Source: an uncultured Clostridia bacterium (GTDB taxonomy: Bacteria > Bacillota > Clostridia > Oscillospirales > Oscillospiraceae). From it: a stretch of 5,665 bases of DNA. The notes below the pieces were generated by a model. That model was not told where the DNA came from and made no database searches. It saw only the letters and a program-made list of their open reading frames with translations. The stretch covers positions 1 through 5,665 of the forward strand of contig CALEQS010000060.1 of assembly GCA_937907975.1 (NCBI GenBank), in the 5' to 3' direction. Shown here one piece after another: positions 1 to 4,973 of this stretch. The position numbers and the translations under genes were made by a program. Positions within the stretch are counted from its first letter, which is position 1; each line of letters opens with the position of its first letter.

Positions 1-944
1 CAAAGGCGCTTGCGGCAATTCAAGCCAACACGGATGCCTCTCTGCGGCGGTATTCCGATCCGGATGCCGCCGACCTGCGTGCCGCCATTGCAAAAACTTA
101 TTCCGTCAAGCCGGAGCAGGTTTTTGTGGGCAACGGCTCCGATGAAGTGCTGGCCTTTGCCTTCCAGGCATTTTACAGTGAAGGTTCGGAGATCGTATTC
201 TCCGATATTACCTATTCTTTTTATCCGGTCTATGCCAATATGTTCGGCATCCGCTACCGCACTGTGCCGCTGAAGGCTGATTTCACTGTCCCGGTGGATG
301 CGCTCTGCGGCGGCAATGACGGCGTGGTCATTGCCAACCCCAATGCACCTACCGGCATGGAACTGCCTCAAAGCGAGATCCGCCGCGTTCTGGAGGCCAA
401 TCCGAATGTGGTGGTCATTGTGGATGAGGCCTATGTGGACTTCGGCGGCGAGAGCGTTCTACCCCTCATTGAGGAGTATCCAAACCTGCTGGTGGTACAG
501 ACCTTCTCCAAGTCCCGGGCACTGGCCGGCCTGCGGGTGGGCTTCGCCTTTGGCAGTGAGAATCTGATCCAGGCGCTGAACTGCGTCAAGAATTCCATCA
601 ACTCCTATACGCTGGACCGGCTGGCACTGGCCGGTGCGGCGGCATCTGTGGCGGACAGAGAGTATTTTAACATCCAGTGTGCCAAGGTCGTGGCAACCCG
701 GGAGCGGGCAACGGAGGAGCTGTGCAAGCTGGGTTTTCAGGTTTATCCTTCCAAGACAAACTTTATCTTCGTCTCCCATCCTATCGTCCCGGCCAAAGAG
801 CTGTTTGCCGGCCTGCGGGAGAAGGGAATCCTGGTGCGCTACTTTGCCCAGCCCCGCATTGACAACTGCCTGCGTGTCAGCATCGGCACCGACGAAGAGA
901 TGGATGCGTTTCTGAATGCAATGCGGGAATTGACAGCGGAATGA
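1..944 (+). CDS. hisC: Histidinol-phosphate aminotransferase, 5' end outside window
   Basis: Class I/II fold PLP-dependent aminotransferase that converts imidazole-acetol phosphate and glutamate to histidinol phosphate in histidine biosynthesis (cytoplasm). The open frame runs from the left edge (first full codon at 3) to a TGA at 942-944, giving 313 visible residues. The family is about 350 residues, so roughly 40 are missing and the true start is upstream. Visible landmarks in order: an RRYSDP...LR stretch near codon 51-60, the cofactor-phosphate GNGSDE loop (from 129), NPNAPTG (336-356), the VDEAY motif with the PLP-ring Asp (423-425) and Tyr (432-434), the Schiff-base lysine in TFSKSRALAGLRVGF (Lys codon 510-512), and the C-terminal substrate-carboxylate Arg in LRVSIGTDEEM. 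No damage is visible. A related aminotransferase with another substrate cannot be excluded, because upstream his genes are not in view. Confidence 0.9.
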   Translation, partial: KALAAIQANTDASLRRYSDPDAADLRAAIAKTYSVKPEQVFVGNGSDEVLAFAFQAFYSEGSEIVFSDITYSFYPVYANMFGIRYRTVPLKADFTVPVDALCGGNDGVVIANPNAPTGMELPQSEIRRVLEANPNVVVIVDEAYVDFGGESVLPLIEEYPNLLVVQTFSKSRALAGLRVGFAFGSENLIQALNCVKNSINSYTLDRLALAGAAASVADREYFNIQCAKVVATRERATEELCKLGFQVYPSKTNFIFVSHPIVPAKELFAGLREKGILVRYFAQPRIDNCLRVSIGTDEEMDAFLNAMRELTAE

Positions 945-961
945 TTCTGCGCTAAAGTGAA

Positions 962-987
962 ATGGCCACCGCCGGTGCGGCGGCCAT
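962..987 (+). other. Hairpin between hisC and the radical SAM gene
   Basis: Positions 962-972 pair with 977-987 around a four-base loop (973-976): eleven positions with one A-C mismatch and otherwise Watson-Crick, mostly G-C. No T-run follows on either strand, so it is not a canonical intrinsic terminator. It lies 18 bases downstream of the hisC stop and ends 9 bases before the Shine-Dalgarno of the next gene. It may act as an mRNA-stabilising or processing hairpin, or as an inefficient terminator; the function is inference. Confidence 0.5.
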
Positions 988-996
988 GACTCTGTC

Positions 997-1002
997 AGGA
1001 GG
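997..1002 (+). promoter_or_regulatory. Shine-Dalgarno AGGAGG that fixes the radical SAM start
   Basis: A perfect AGGAGG is followed by ten bases and then ATG at 1013. The in-frame ATG at 962 has no comparable site and sits at the foot of the hairpin at 962-987, so 1013 is the preferred start. The protein from 1013 begins MRYEGDIYRPP, which is how I recall members of this family starting. Confidence 0.75.
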
Positions 1003-1012
1003 TTTTAAGATC

Positions 1013-1888
1013 ATGCGCTACGAAGGCGATATTTACCGTCCGCCAGGAGAGTGGAAAAGTTATCTGCTCCAGTGCACGGTGGGCTGTTCCAACAATACCT
1101 GCACCTACTGCGGGATGTATAAGGACAAAAACTTTCATATCCGCCCGATGAAGGACATTTTGGAGGACATCCAGATGGCCAAGGTCTACTACGGCGGGGC
1201 GAAAAAGCGGGTCTTTCTCTGCGATGGCGATGCCATTGTGATGAAGCAGGAAGACCTGATCTCCATTCTGGATCATCTCTATGCGGCCTTCCCGCAGCTG
1301 GAGAAGGTGTCCACCTACGCCGGGCCCCGCTCCACGCTGACCAAGTCCACGGCGGAGTTGAAGGAGCTGTGTCAGCACGGCCTGAAGCGGGCCTACCTCG
1401 GGGTGGAGACAGGGAGCGATGCTGTGTTGAAGGCCGTCCATAAGGGTGTCACGGCGGAGGAAATGCTGGAGGCGGGAGAGCGTCTCCGGGAGGCCGGCAT
1501 CGACCTCTGGATCATGGTGCTTATCGGTCTGGCCGGACGGGGAGAGGCCTCCAGGGAACATATCCTTGCCACGGCAGATATGATCAACAAAATGAAGCCC
1601 CGTCACGTCTCGGCAATGACGCTCCAGCTGGTGCCCGGCACTCCGATGTATGACGATTGGAAGGCAGGCAGATTTGAACCGCTCGCTCCGGTGGAAATGC
1701 TGGAGGAGACCAAACTGCTGCTGGAGAATATCCACTATGGCCCGATCCACTTCACCTCAGACCATGCCTCCAATTACCTGCCCTTGAAAGGTACGATTCC
1801 CGATGACACCGCCCAGATGGTGGCGGCGATCGACAGTGCGCTGGCAGGCGACACTCCCATGCGTCCCGAATGGATGCGCGGGCTGTAA
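1013..1888 (+). CDS. Radical SAM protein with CX4CX2C cluster motif, function unknown
   Basis: A 291-residue radical SAM protein expected to bind a [4Fe-4S] cluster and S-adenosylmethionine. The cluster cysteines appear to be C25, C30 and C33 in GCSNNTCTYCGMY, a CX4CX2C spacing rather than the textbook CX3CX2C. An additional C21 lies four residues before C25. Other core features are FLCDGDA at 68-74, YLGVETGSD at 128-136 (SAM-binding strand region), MVLIGLAG at 168-175 and a C-terminal HFTSDHASNYLPLKG at 246-260. The whole resembles a clostridial family of stand-alone radical SAM proteins often grouped loosely with YgiQ/COG1032-like enzymes, whose substrate I do not know. There is no B12-binding domain and no SPASM-like extra cysteine cluster. 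It lies 68 bases after hisC and ends at a strong terminator, so it may be read with hisC or alone; I see no clear promoter in the gap. Confidence 0.85.
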   Translation: MRYEGDIYRPPGEWKSYLLQCTVGCSNNTCTYCGMYKDKNFHIRPMKDILEDIQMAKVYYGGAKKRVFLCDGDAIVMKQEDLISILDHLYAAFPQLEKVSTYAGPRSTLTKSTAELKELCQHGLKRAYLGVETGSDAVLKAVHKGVTAEEMLEAGERLREAGIDLWIMVLIGLAGRGEASREHILATADMINKMKPRHVSAMTLQLVPGTPMYDDWKAGRFEPLAPVEMLEETKLLLENIHYGPIHFTSDHASNYLPLKGTIPDDTAQMVAAIDSALAGDTPMRPEWMRGL

Positions 1889-1906
1889 AATTAAATTTGA
1901 CCAGAC

Positions 1907-1940
1907 AAAGCGTCGGTTCCAGATGGAGCCGGCGCTTTTT
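1907..1940 (+). terminator. Intrinsic terminator after the radical SAM gene
   Basis: Positions 1907-1920 pair with 1925-1938 around the loop AGAT (1921-1924): fourteen pairs including two G-U wobbles. The right arm runs directly into a T-run (1936-1940) and an AT-rich stretch. It starts 18 bases after the stop codon. It isolates the hisC/radical SAM unit from the sporulation operon downstream. Confidence 0.9.
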
Positions 1941-1989
1941 ATATTCTTGCAGCCGCCCCAAGCCGACTGCATTTTTGCACCCATCGGCC

Positions 1990-1995
1990 TATACT
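1990..1995 (+). promoter_or_regulatory. Candidate -10 element of the spoIIGA-sigE promoter
   Basis: TATACT matches the sigma-A -10 consensus at five of six positions and lies 34 bases before the spoIIGA ATG, downstream of the terminator. At 17-18 bp upstream there is only CTGCAT/ACTGCA, a poor -35, and at the 22-bp spacing known for the B. subtilis spoIIG promoter I also see no TTGACA. A weak -35 would fit a Spo0A-activated promoter, but I could not find a convincing Spo0A box (TGTCGAA or its complement). A small inverted repeat TGCA-TTTT-TGCA sits at 1968-1979. Confidence 0.45.
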
Positions 1996-2023
1996 GGGAC
2001 AACAGTCCGGGGGAGGTGGGTGC

Positions 2024-2887
2024 ATGGTGGTCTATGGAGATGTGCTCTTTGCGCTGAATCTGCTGCTGGACTACGCTGTTCTGCTGGCTTCGGCAAAGAT
2101 CGCGGCCTGTCCCTTCGTCCGTCTGCGCCTGCTGGGCGGGGCCGTATTTGGAGCAGTCTACGCGGTTGCGGTGTTTGTGCCGGGATTGCAGTTCCTTTCT
2201 GCTTTGCCGCTGAAGCTCTGCGCCGGGGCGGCTATGGCGCTCATTGCTTTCGGGGGCCAGCACCGTTTTTTCAACCTGCTGCTGGTGCTCTTTGGCGTGA
2301 CGATGGCCATGGGCGGCGGAGTGCTCGCACTGACTGCACTGGGCAGTGCCGCCTTCCCTCGGGGCGTAGCAGTGACTGGGACTGATCTGCTGGCGGTGGT
2401 GGCGGCCGGTTCGGCTGGGGGTGCTCTGCTTACCCTGGGGTTCCGCCGCCGGGCGGCCCGTGCGCCCAGTTCCTTCGTAGAAGTCAGTATGGGCCTTGGT
2501 GACCGGGAGATTCGGTTCCGGGCGCTGGTGGATACAGGGAATACCCTGACTGACCGGAGCCAGCGCCGAGTCATCGTGGTGGACTGGCAGAGGCTGAATG
2601 AACTTCTGCCGGAACAGGCGAGGCTGAGACAAGCGGATGCCGCCGCCCCGGGGAATGGCTTCGAAATGCTGGCCAGGGCGCTGGGACCGGGCCGAGTGCA
2701 GCTGATCTCCTTCCAGACCGTGGGGCAGCCCGGCGGCCTTCTGCTGGGCCTAAAACCGGACTGGGTGCAGATCGGCAGAAACGGAAAACGCCGCACCGAT
2801 GTGCTGGCGGCGTTTTCACCAAACCCGGTGTCGGACGGCGGTGCATATCAGGGCCTGACAGGGCCGGAAGAGATGGGAGGAATTTGA
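2024..2887 (+). CDS. spoIIGA: SpoIIGA, sporulation sigma-E factor processing peptidase
   Basis: Membrane-embedded aspartic protease that cleaves pro-sigma-E in the mother cell after a signal from the forespore (SpoIIR in characterised species). It has 287 residues, against a usual length near 300. The N-terminal half begins MVVYGDVLFALNLLLDY, typical for the family, and has about five hydrophobic segments near residues 8-26, 34-55, 57-77, 83-107 and 120-140, followed by the basic RRRAAR turn. The soluble C-terminal half holds the catalytic motif ALVDTGNTLTD with Asp170 (codon 2531-2533); known members work as dimers sharing one such Asp each. The Shine-Dalgarno GGAGGT at 2012-2017 lies six bases from the ATG. 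The stop TGA shares its A with the sigE start (TGATG), so protease and substrate are probably translationally coupled. Confidence 0.95.
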   Translation: MVVYGDVLFALNLLLDYAVLLASAKIAACPFVRLRLLGGAVFGAVYAVAVFVPGLQFLSALPLKLCAGAAMALIAFGGQHRFFNLLLVLFGVTMAMGGGVLALTALGSAAFPRGVAVTGTDLLAVVAAGSAGGALLTLGFRRRAARAPSSFVEVSMGLGDREIRFRALVDTGNTLTDRSQRRVIVVDWQRLNELLPEQARLRQADAAAPGNGFEMLARALGPGRVQLISFQTVGQPGGLLLGLKPDWVQIGRNGKRRTDVLAAFSPNPVSDGGAYQGLTGPEEMGGI

Positions 2888-3597
2888 TGAATCGAATTGC
2901 AGACGGAGCGCGGCGGCTGCTGGAGTATCTGGGGCTTGTGACGCCGCCCAATATCATGTACATCGGCGGCTCGGATATTCTGCCCGCCCCGCTGGAGCGG
3001 GAACTGGAGCGTGACGCATTGGAACGCATGGCGGCGGGGGACGAGTCCGCCCGGGCGGAGCTCATTGAACACAATCTGCGGCTGGTGGTCTATATCGCCC
3101 GGCGCTTTGAAAATACCGGGATCAATATCGAGGACCTGATCTCCATCGGTACCATCGGGCTTATCAAGGCCATCAATACGTTCCGATTGGATAAGAACAT
3201 CAAGCTGGCTACTTACGCCTCTCGCTGCATTGAAAATGAGATCTTGATGCACCTGCGTAAATGCGCAAGAGAAAAGACGGAGGTTTCCCTGGATGAGCCA
3301 TTGAACACCGACTGGGACGGAAATGAGCTGCTGCTGTCCGATGTGCTGGGCACAGACAGCGATGTGGTGATGCAGCCTATTGAGCGGGATGTGGAGTGCC
3401 AGCTCCTGCTGGATGCGCTCCAGAAGCTGAATGAGCGGGAAAAGCTCATCATCTCCATGCGCTATGGTCTGGGCTGCCGCAGGGAGTATACCCAGAAGGA
3501 GGTGGCGGACCGGCTGGGCATCTCACAATCCTATATTTCCCGGCTGGAAAAACGCATTATGGGACGGCTGAAAAAGGAATTGGTCAGCCTGATCTGA
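2887..3597 (+). CDS. sigE: RNA polymerase sporulation sigma factor sigma-E (pro-protein)
   Basis: Early mother-cell sigma factor made as an inactive, membrane-associated precursor that SpoIIGA cleaves. It has 236 residues from the ATG at 2887; an in-frame TTG at 2884 adds one Met but the ATG is better placed after GGGAGG (2875-2880). The N-terminal part (MNRIADGARRLLEYLGLV) looks like a short amphipathic pro-sequence. Aligned by eye with B. subtilis SigE around YIGGS, cleavage would fall near M24/Y25, against about residue 27 there. Region 2 spans roughly residues 55-125 (NLRLVVYIARRFENTGINIEDLI in overlapping pieces, then LATYASRCIENEIL). The sigma-E signature NTDWDGNELLLSDVLGTD is at 140-157. 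Region 4 is at about 170-232 with its helix-turn-helix near 203-222 (TQKEVADRLGISQSYISRLE). The gene is intact and in an operon with its protease. Confidence 0.97.
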   Translation: MNRIADGARRLLEYLGLVTPPNIMYIGGSDILPAPLERELERDALERMAAGDESARAELIEHNLRLVVYIARRFENTGINIEDLISIGTIGLIKAINTFRLDKNIKLATYASRCIENEILMHLRKCAREKTEVSLDEPLNTDWDGNELLLSDVLGTDSDVVMQPIERDVECQLLLDALQKLNEREKLIISMRYGLGCRREYTQKEVADRLGISQSYISRLEKRIMGRLKKELVSLI

Positions 3598-3606
3598 ACG
3601 AATGCC

Positions 3607-3636
3607 GCATGAACGGACCTCTCCGCGGAGATACTA
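3607..3636 (+). promoter_or_regulatory. Sigma-F/sigma-G type forespore promoter of sigG
   Basis: A -35 element GCATG (3607-3611) is followed after 18 bases by GATACTA (3630-3636), one mismatch from the sigma-G -10 CATACTA. Read as a sigma-F promoter, the same region gives GGAGATACTA at 3627-3636, which fits GGNNANAHTR at every fixed position, 15 bases after the -35. A start near 3642-3644 would leave a leader of about 25 nt with the Shine-Dalgarno at 3652-3658. In B. subtilis sigG is transcribed first by sigma-F and then by sigma-G, which agrees with the dual match. The consensus sequences are quoted from memory. Confidence 0.75.
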
Positions 3637-3658
3637 GACAGGTATCTTTACGGGGAGG
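3618..3658 (+). promoter_or_regulatory. Hairpin in sigE-sigG read-through mRNA that masks the sigG Shine-Dalgarno
   Basis: The outer stem pairs 3618-3625 with 3651-3658: eight pairs, one of them G-U. After one C-A mismatch (3626/3650) and two G-U pairs, the inner stem pairs 3629-3634 with 3642-3647 (six pairs), leaving a seven-base loop at 3635-3641. The right arm contains the whole sigG Shine-Dalgarno GGGGAGG (3652-3658). The left arm ends at 3634, before the predicted start of the forespore transcript, so only mRNA extended from upstream would form it. Five T residues (3661-3665) follow two bases after the stem, so it could also serve as a terminator. Pairing is seen in the sequence; the regulatory role is inferred. 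Confidence 0.65.
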
Positions 3659-3667
3659 CATTTTTGT

Positions 3668-4441
3668 ATGCAGGGTAAGGTGGAGATCAGCGGTGTCAGC
3701 ACTTCGTCCCTCAAAGTGCTGAAAAATGCGGAGATGACGCAGCTGCTGCGTCAGGTCAAGCGGGGAGATCAGCAGGCACGGCAGAAAATGATCGAGGGGA
3801 ATCTGCGCCTGGTGCTGTCTGTAATCCAGCGCTTCGCGGGCCGGGGCGAGAATATGGACGATCTGTTTCAGATCGGCTGCATTGGACTTATGAAGGCCAT
3901 CGACAATTTTGATGTGGATCTGTATGATGTACGTTTTTCCACTTATGGCGTCCCGATGATCGCCGGAGAGGTGCGCCGCTTTCTGCGGGATTCCTCTGCA
4001 GTGCGGGTGAGCCGTTCCATGCGTGACACAGCCTACCGGGTGCTGAAGGTGCGGGAGGAGTTCATGCGCACGCAGATGCGGGAACCCACCGTGGAGGAGA
4101 TCGCCAAAGCCCTGGAATTGAAACGGGAAGATGTGGTGTTTGCCATGGATGCCATCTCAGATCCGGTCTCCCTCTATGATCCGATCTATTCCAGCACAGA
4201 CGAGACGGTCTGCGTCATGGATCAGGTGCGGGATGAGCGCAATACGGATGAGCACTGGCTGGAGCACATTGCCCTGCACGATGCCATCGACCACCTGACG
4301 GAGCGGGAGAAAGCGATCCTGAAGCTGCGCTATTTTCAGGGCAAGACCCAGATGGAGGTATCCGGCGAGATCGGCATCAGTCAGGCACAGGTGTCCCGGC
4401 TGGAGAAGAATGCCCTGCGGCACATCCGCGAGAATCTCTGA
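3668..4441 (+). CDS. sigG: RNA polymerase sporulation sigma factor sigma-G
   Basis: Late forespore-specific sigma factor that directs genes such as the SASP and germination-receptor genes. It has 257 residues, close to B. subtilis SigG (about 260). The N-terminal VEISGVSTSSLKVLKN block is characteristic of sigma-G. Region 2 covers about residues 40-110 (GNLRLVLSVIQRF, DDLFQIGCIGLMKAIDNF, RFSTYGVPMI, RRFLRD), region 3 about 115-190 (RVSRSMRDTAYRVLKVRE, EPTVEEIAKALEL, DPVSLYDPIY, MDQVRDERNTD) and region 4 about 195-255 with the helix-turn-helix in QMEVSGEIGISQAQVSRLEK (227-246 or so). Oddities: one additional residue between NFD and RFSTY compared with B. subtilis, Gly94 where that protein has Ala, and Glu43 where it has Asn45. 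The ATG at 3668 lies nine bases after GGGGAGG. It follows sigE by 70 bases with its own promoter. Confidence 0.97.
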   Translation: MQGKVEISGVSTSSLKVLKNAEMTQLLRQVKRGDQQARQKMIEGNLRLVLSVIQRFAGRGENMDDLFQIGCIGLMKAIDNFDVDLYDVRFSTYGVPMIAGEVRRFLRDSSAVRVSRSMRDTAYRVLKVREEFMRTQMREPTVEEIAKALELKREDVVFAMDAISDPVSLYDPIYSSTDETVCVMDQVRDERNTDEHWLEHIALHDAIDHLTEREKAILKLRYFQGKTQMEVSGEIGISQAQVSRLEKNALRHIRENL

Positions 4442-4442
4442 C

Positions 4443-4471
4443 GCATAGGACATCCCCGGCACCGCATAGTG
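4443..4471 (+). promoter_or_regulatory. Possible sigma-G type promoter before the ylmC/ymxH-family gene
   Basis: GCATA (4443-4447) fits the sigma-G -35 and is followed after 17 bases by CATAGTG (4465-4471), which matches CATACTA at five of seven positions. The predicted start near 4478 would fall almost on the Shine-Dalgarno (4479-4484), giving an unusually short leader. CGCATAG occurs twice here (4442-4448 and 4463-4469), and the apparent promoter may just reflect that direct repeat. Read-through from sigG, whose stop is 49 bases upstream of the gene, is the simpler explanation. Confidence 0.25.
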
Positions 4472-4490
4472 TAGCCCCAGGAGGGGAGGG

Positions 4491-4787
4491 GTGGCTGTGC
4501 AGTGCTCACTGCGGGAGATGCGGTATAAGGAGGTCATCAGCGTGACCGATGGGAGCCGCTATGGCTATGTGGGGGACGTGGATATTGATCTGGACAGCGG
4601 CCGGGTGCGCGCACTCATCATTCCAGGCCAGCCCCGGTTTTTTGGCCTGTTCGGACGACGGGAGGACACCGAGGTGCTCTGGGAGGAGGTGCGCCGTTTT
4701 GGCGAGGATATTATTCTGGTGGAGGGTACGGCCATACGCCGCCTGCCGGAAAAGGCAAAGGTGCGCCGCGGCTTCTTCGGCGGCTGA
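4491..4787 (+). CDS. YlmC/YmxH family PRC-barrel sporulation protein
   Basis: Small protein of 98 residues with a single PRC-barrel-like domain. Residues 12-34 (YKEVISVTDGSRYGYVGDVD and on) and 39-56 (VRALIIPGQPRFFGLFGR), then EDIILVE at 72-78, follow the family pattern of KEVI, GxxxDxxxD, a hydrophobic strand ending in IIP, FGxFGR, and DDIILV. Members are commonly found with sporulation genes in Firmicutes and are annotated as sporulation proteins, but their biochemical role is not known to me. The start is uncertain: GTG at 4491 has AGGAGG (4479-4484) six bases away, while GTG at 4497 fits the usual family length better and has GGAGG (4485-4489) seven bases away. The basic tail after residue 79 (IRRLPEKAKVRRGFF) extends beyond the usual end of the domain. 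Position 49 bases after sigG suggests co-transcription in the forespore. Confidence 0.85.
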   Translation: MAVQCSLREMRYKEVISVTDGSRYGYVGDVDIDLDSGRVRALIIPGQPRFFGLFGRREDTEVLWEEVRRFGEDIILVEGTAIRRLPEKAKVRRGFFGG

Positions 4788-4824
4788 CTGAAATGAAAAA
4801 GTTTTCTGCAAAATAAAAAAACTG

Positions 4825-4853
4825 TTGCAAATCGACCCGGACTATGGTAATAT
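4825..4853 (+). promoter_or_regulatory. Vegetative (sigma-A type) promoter of rpsB
   Basis: TTGCAA (4825-4830), a 17-base spacer, then TAATAT (4848-4853), with TG at 4845-4846 forming an extended -10. An A-rich tract at 4809-4821 just upstream resembles an UP element, as expected for a ribosomal protein gene. Transcription would begin near 4860, leaving a leader of about 115 nt. This marks the return from sporulation genes to a housekeeping unit. Confidence 0.7.
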
Positions 4854-4859
4854 ATTCAA

Positions 4860-4973
4860 GGATTACGCACACAAGGGGGATTTTGCGCCCTGTGACGGCG
4901 GGCAGAAGCCGGCCGGATTGGCGCTAAGACATGAACCCTGTGGAGGTAACAACTAAAAAGGAGGAATTTTTCC
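4860..4973 (+). promoter_or_regulatory. Structured 5' leader of rpsB, possible autoregulatory region
   Basis: The leader can fold in at least two incompatible ways. One hairpin pairs CACAAGGG (4870-4877, with A4874 bulged) with CCCTGTG (4888-4894). Alternatively GCGCC (4885-4889) pairs with GGCGC (4920-4924), enclosing CGGC/GCCG (4896-4899 with 4908-4911). A second copy of CCCTGTG at 4936-4942 could replace the first as partner. A spare GGAGGT (4942-4947) precedes no suitable start codon; the real Shine-Dalgarno AAGGAGG is at 4958-4964. S2 represses its own mRNA through the leader in E. coli; whether this leader does so is inference. Confidence 0.4.

Noticed and set aside
962..1012. Upstream in-frame ATG at 962 for the radical SAM gene (17 additional residues)
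   Set aside because: It has no Shine-Dalgarno, its low-complexity MATAGAAAM peptide is encoded by the hairpin, and AGGAGG is well placed for ATG 1013.
995..1750. Long minus-strand open frame opposite the radical SAM gene
   Set aside because: The + strand frame has clear conserved motifs over the same bases; the reverse product has no recognisable family features. It reflects GC-rich codon positions.
1757..2632. Minus-strand open frame of 291 codons across the radical SAM end and spoIIGA
   Set aside because: It runs through the terminator and opposite a well-supported spoIIGA; its composition (rich in Gln, His, Arg) is typical of an antisense shadow.
2884..2889. TTG at 2884 as sigE start
   Set aside because: It adds only one residue; ATG 2887 is six bases after GGGAGG and gives the common TGATG overlap.
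4788..4824. Terminator between the ylmC/ymxH-family gene and rpsB
   Set aside because: The stretch is A-rich, but I found no GC stem followed by a T-run on the + strand; the only pairing (GAAAA/TTTTC) leaves a two-base loop.
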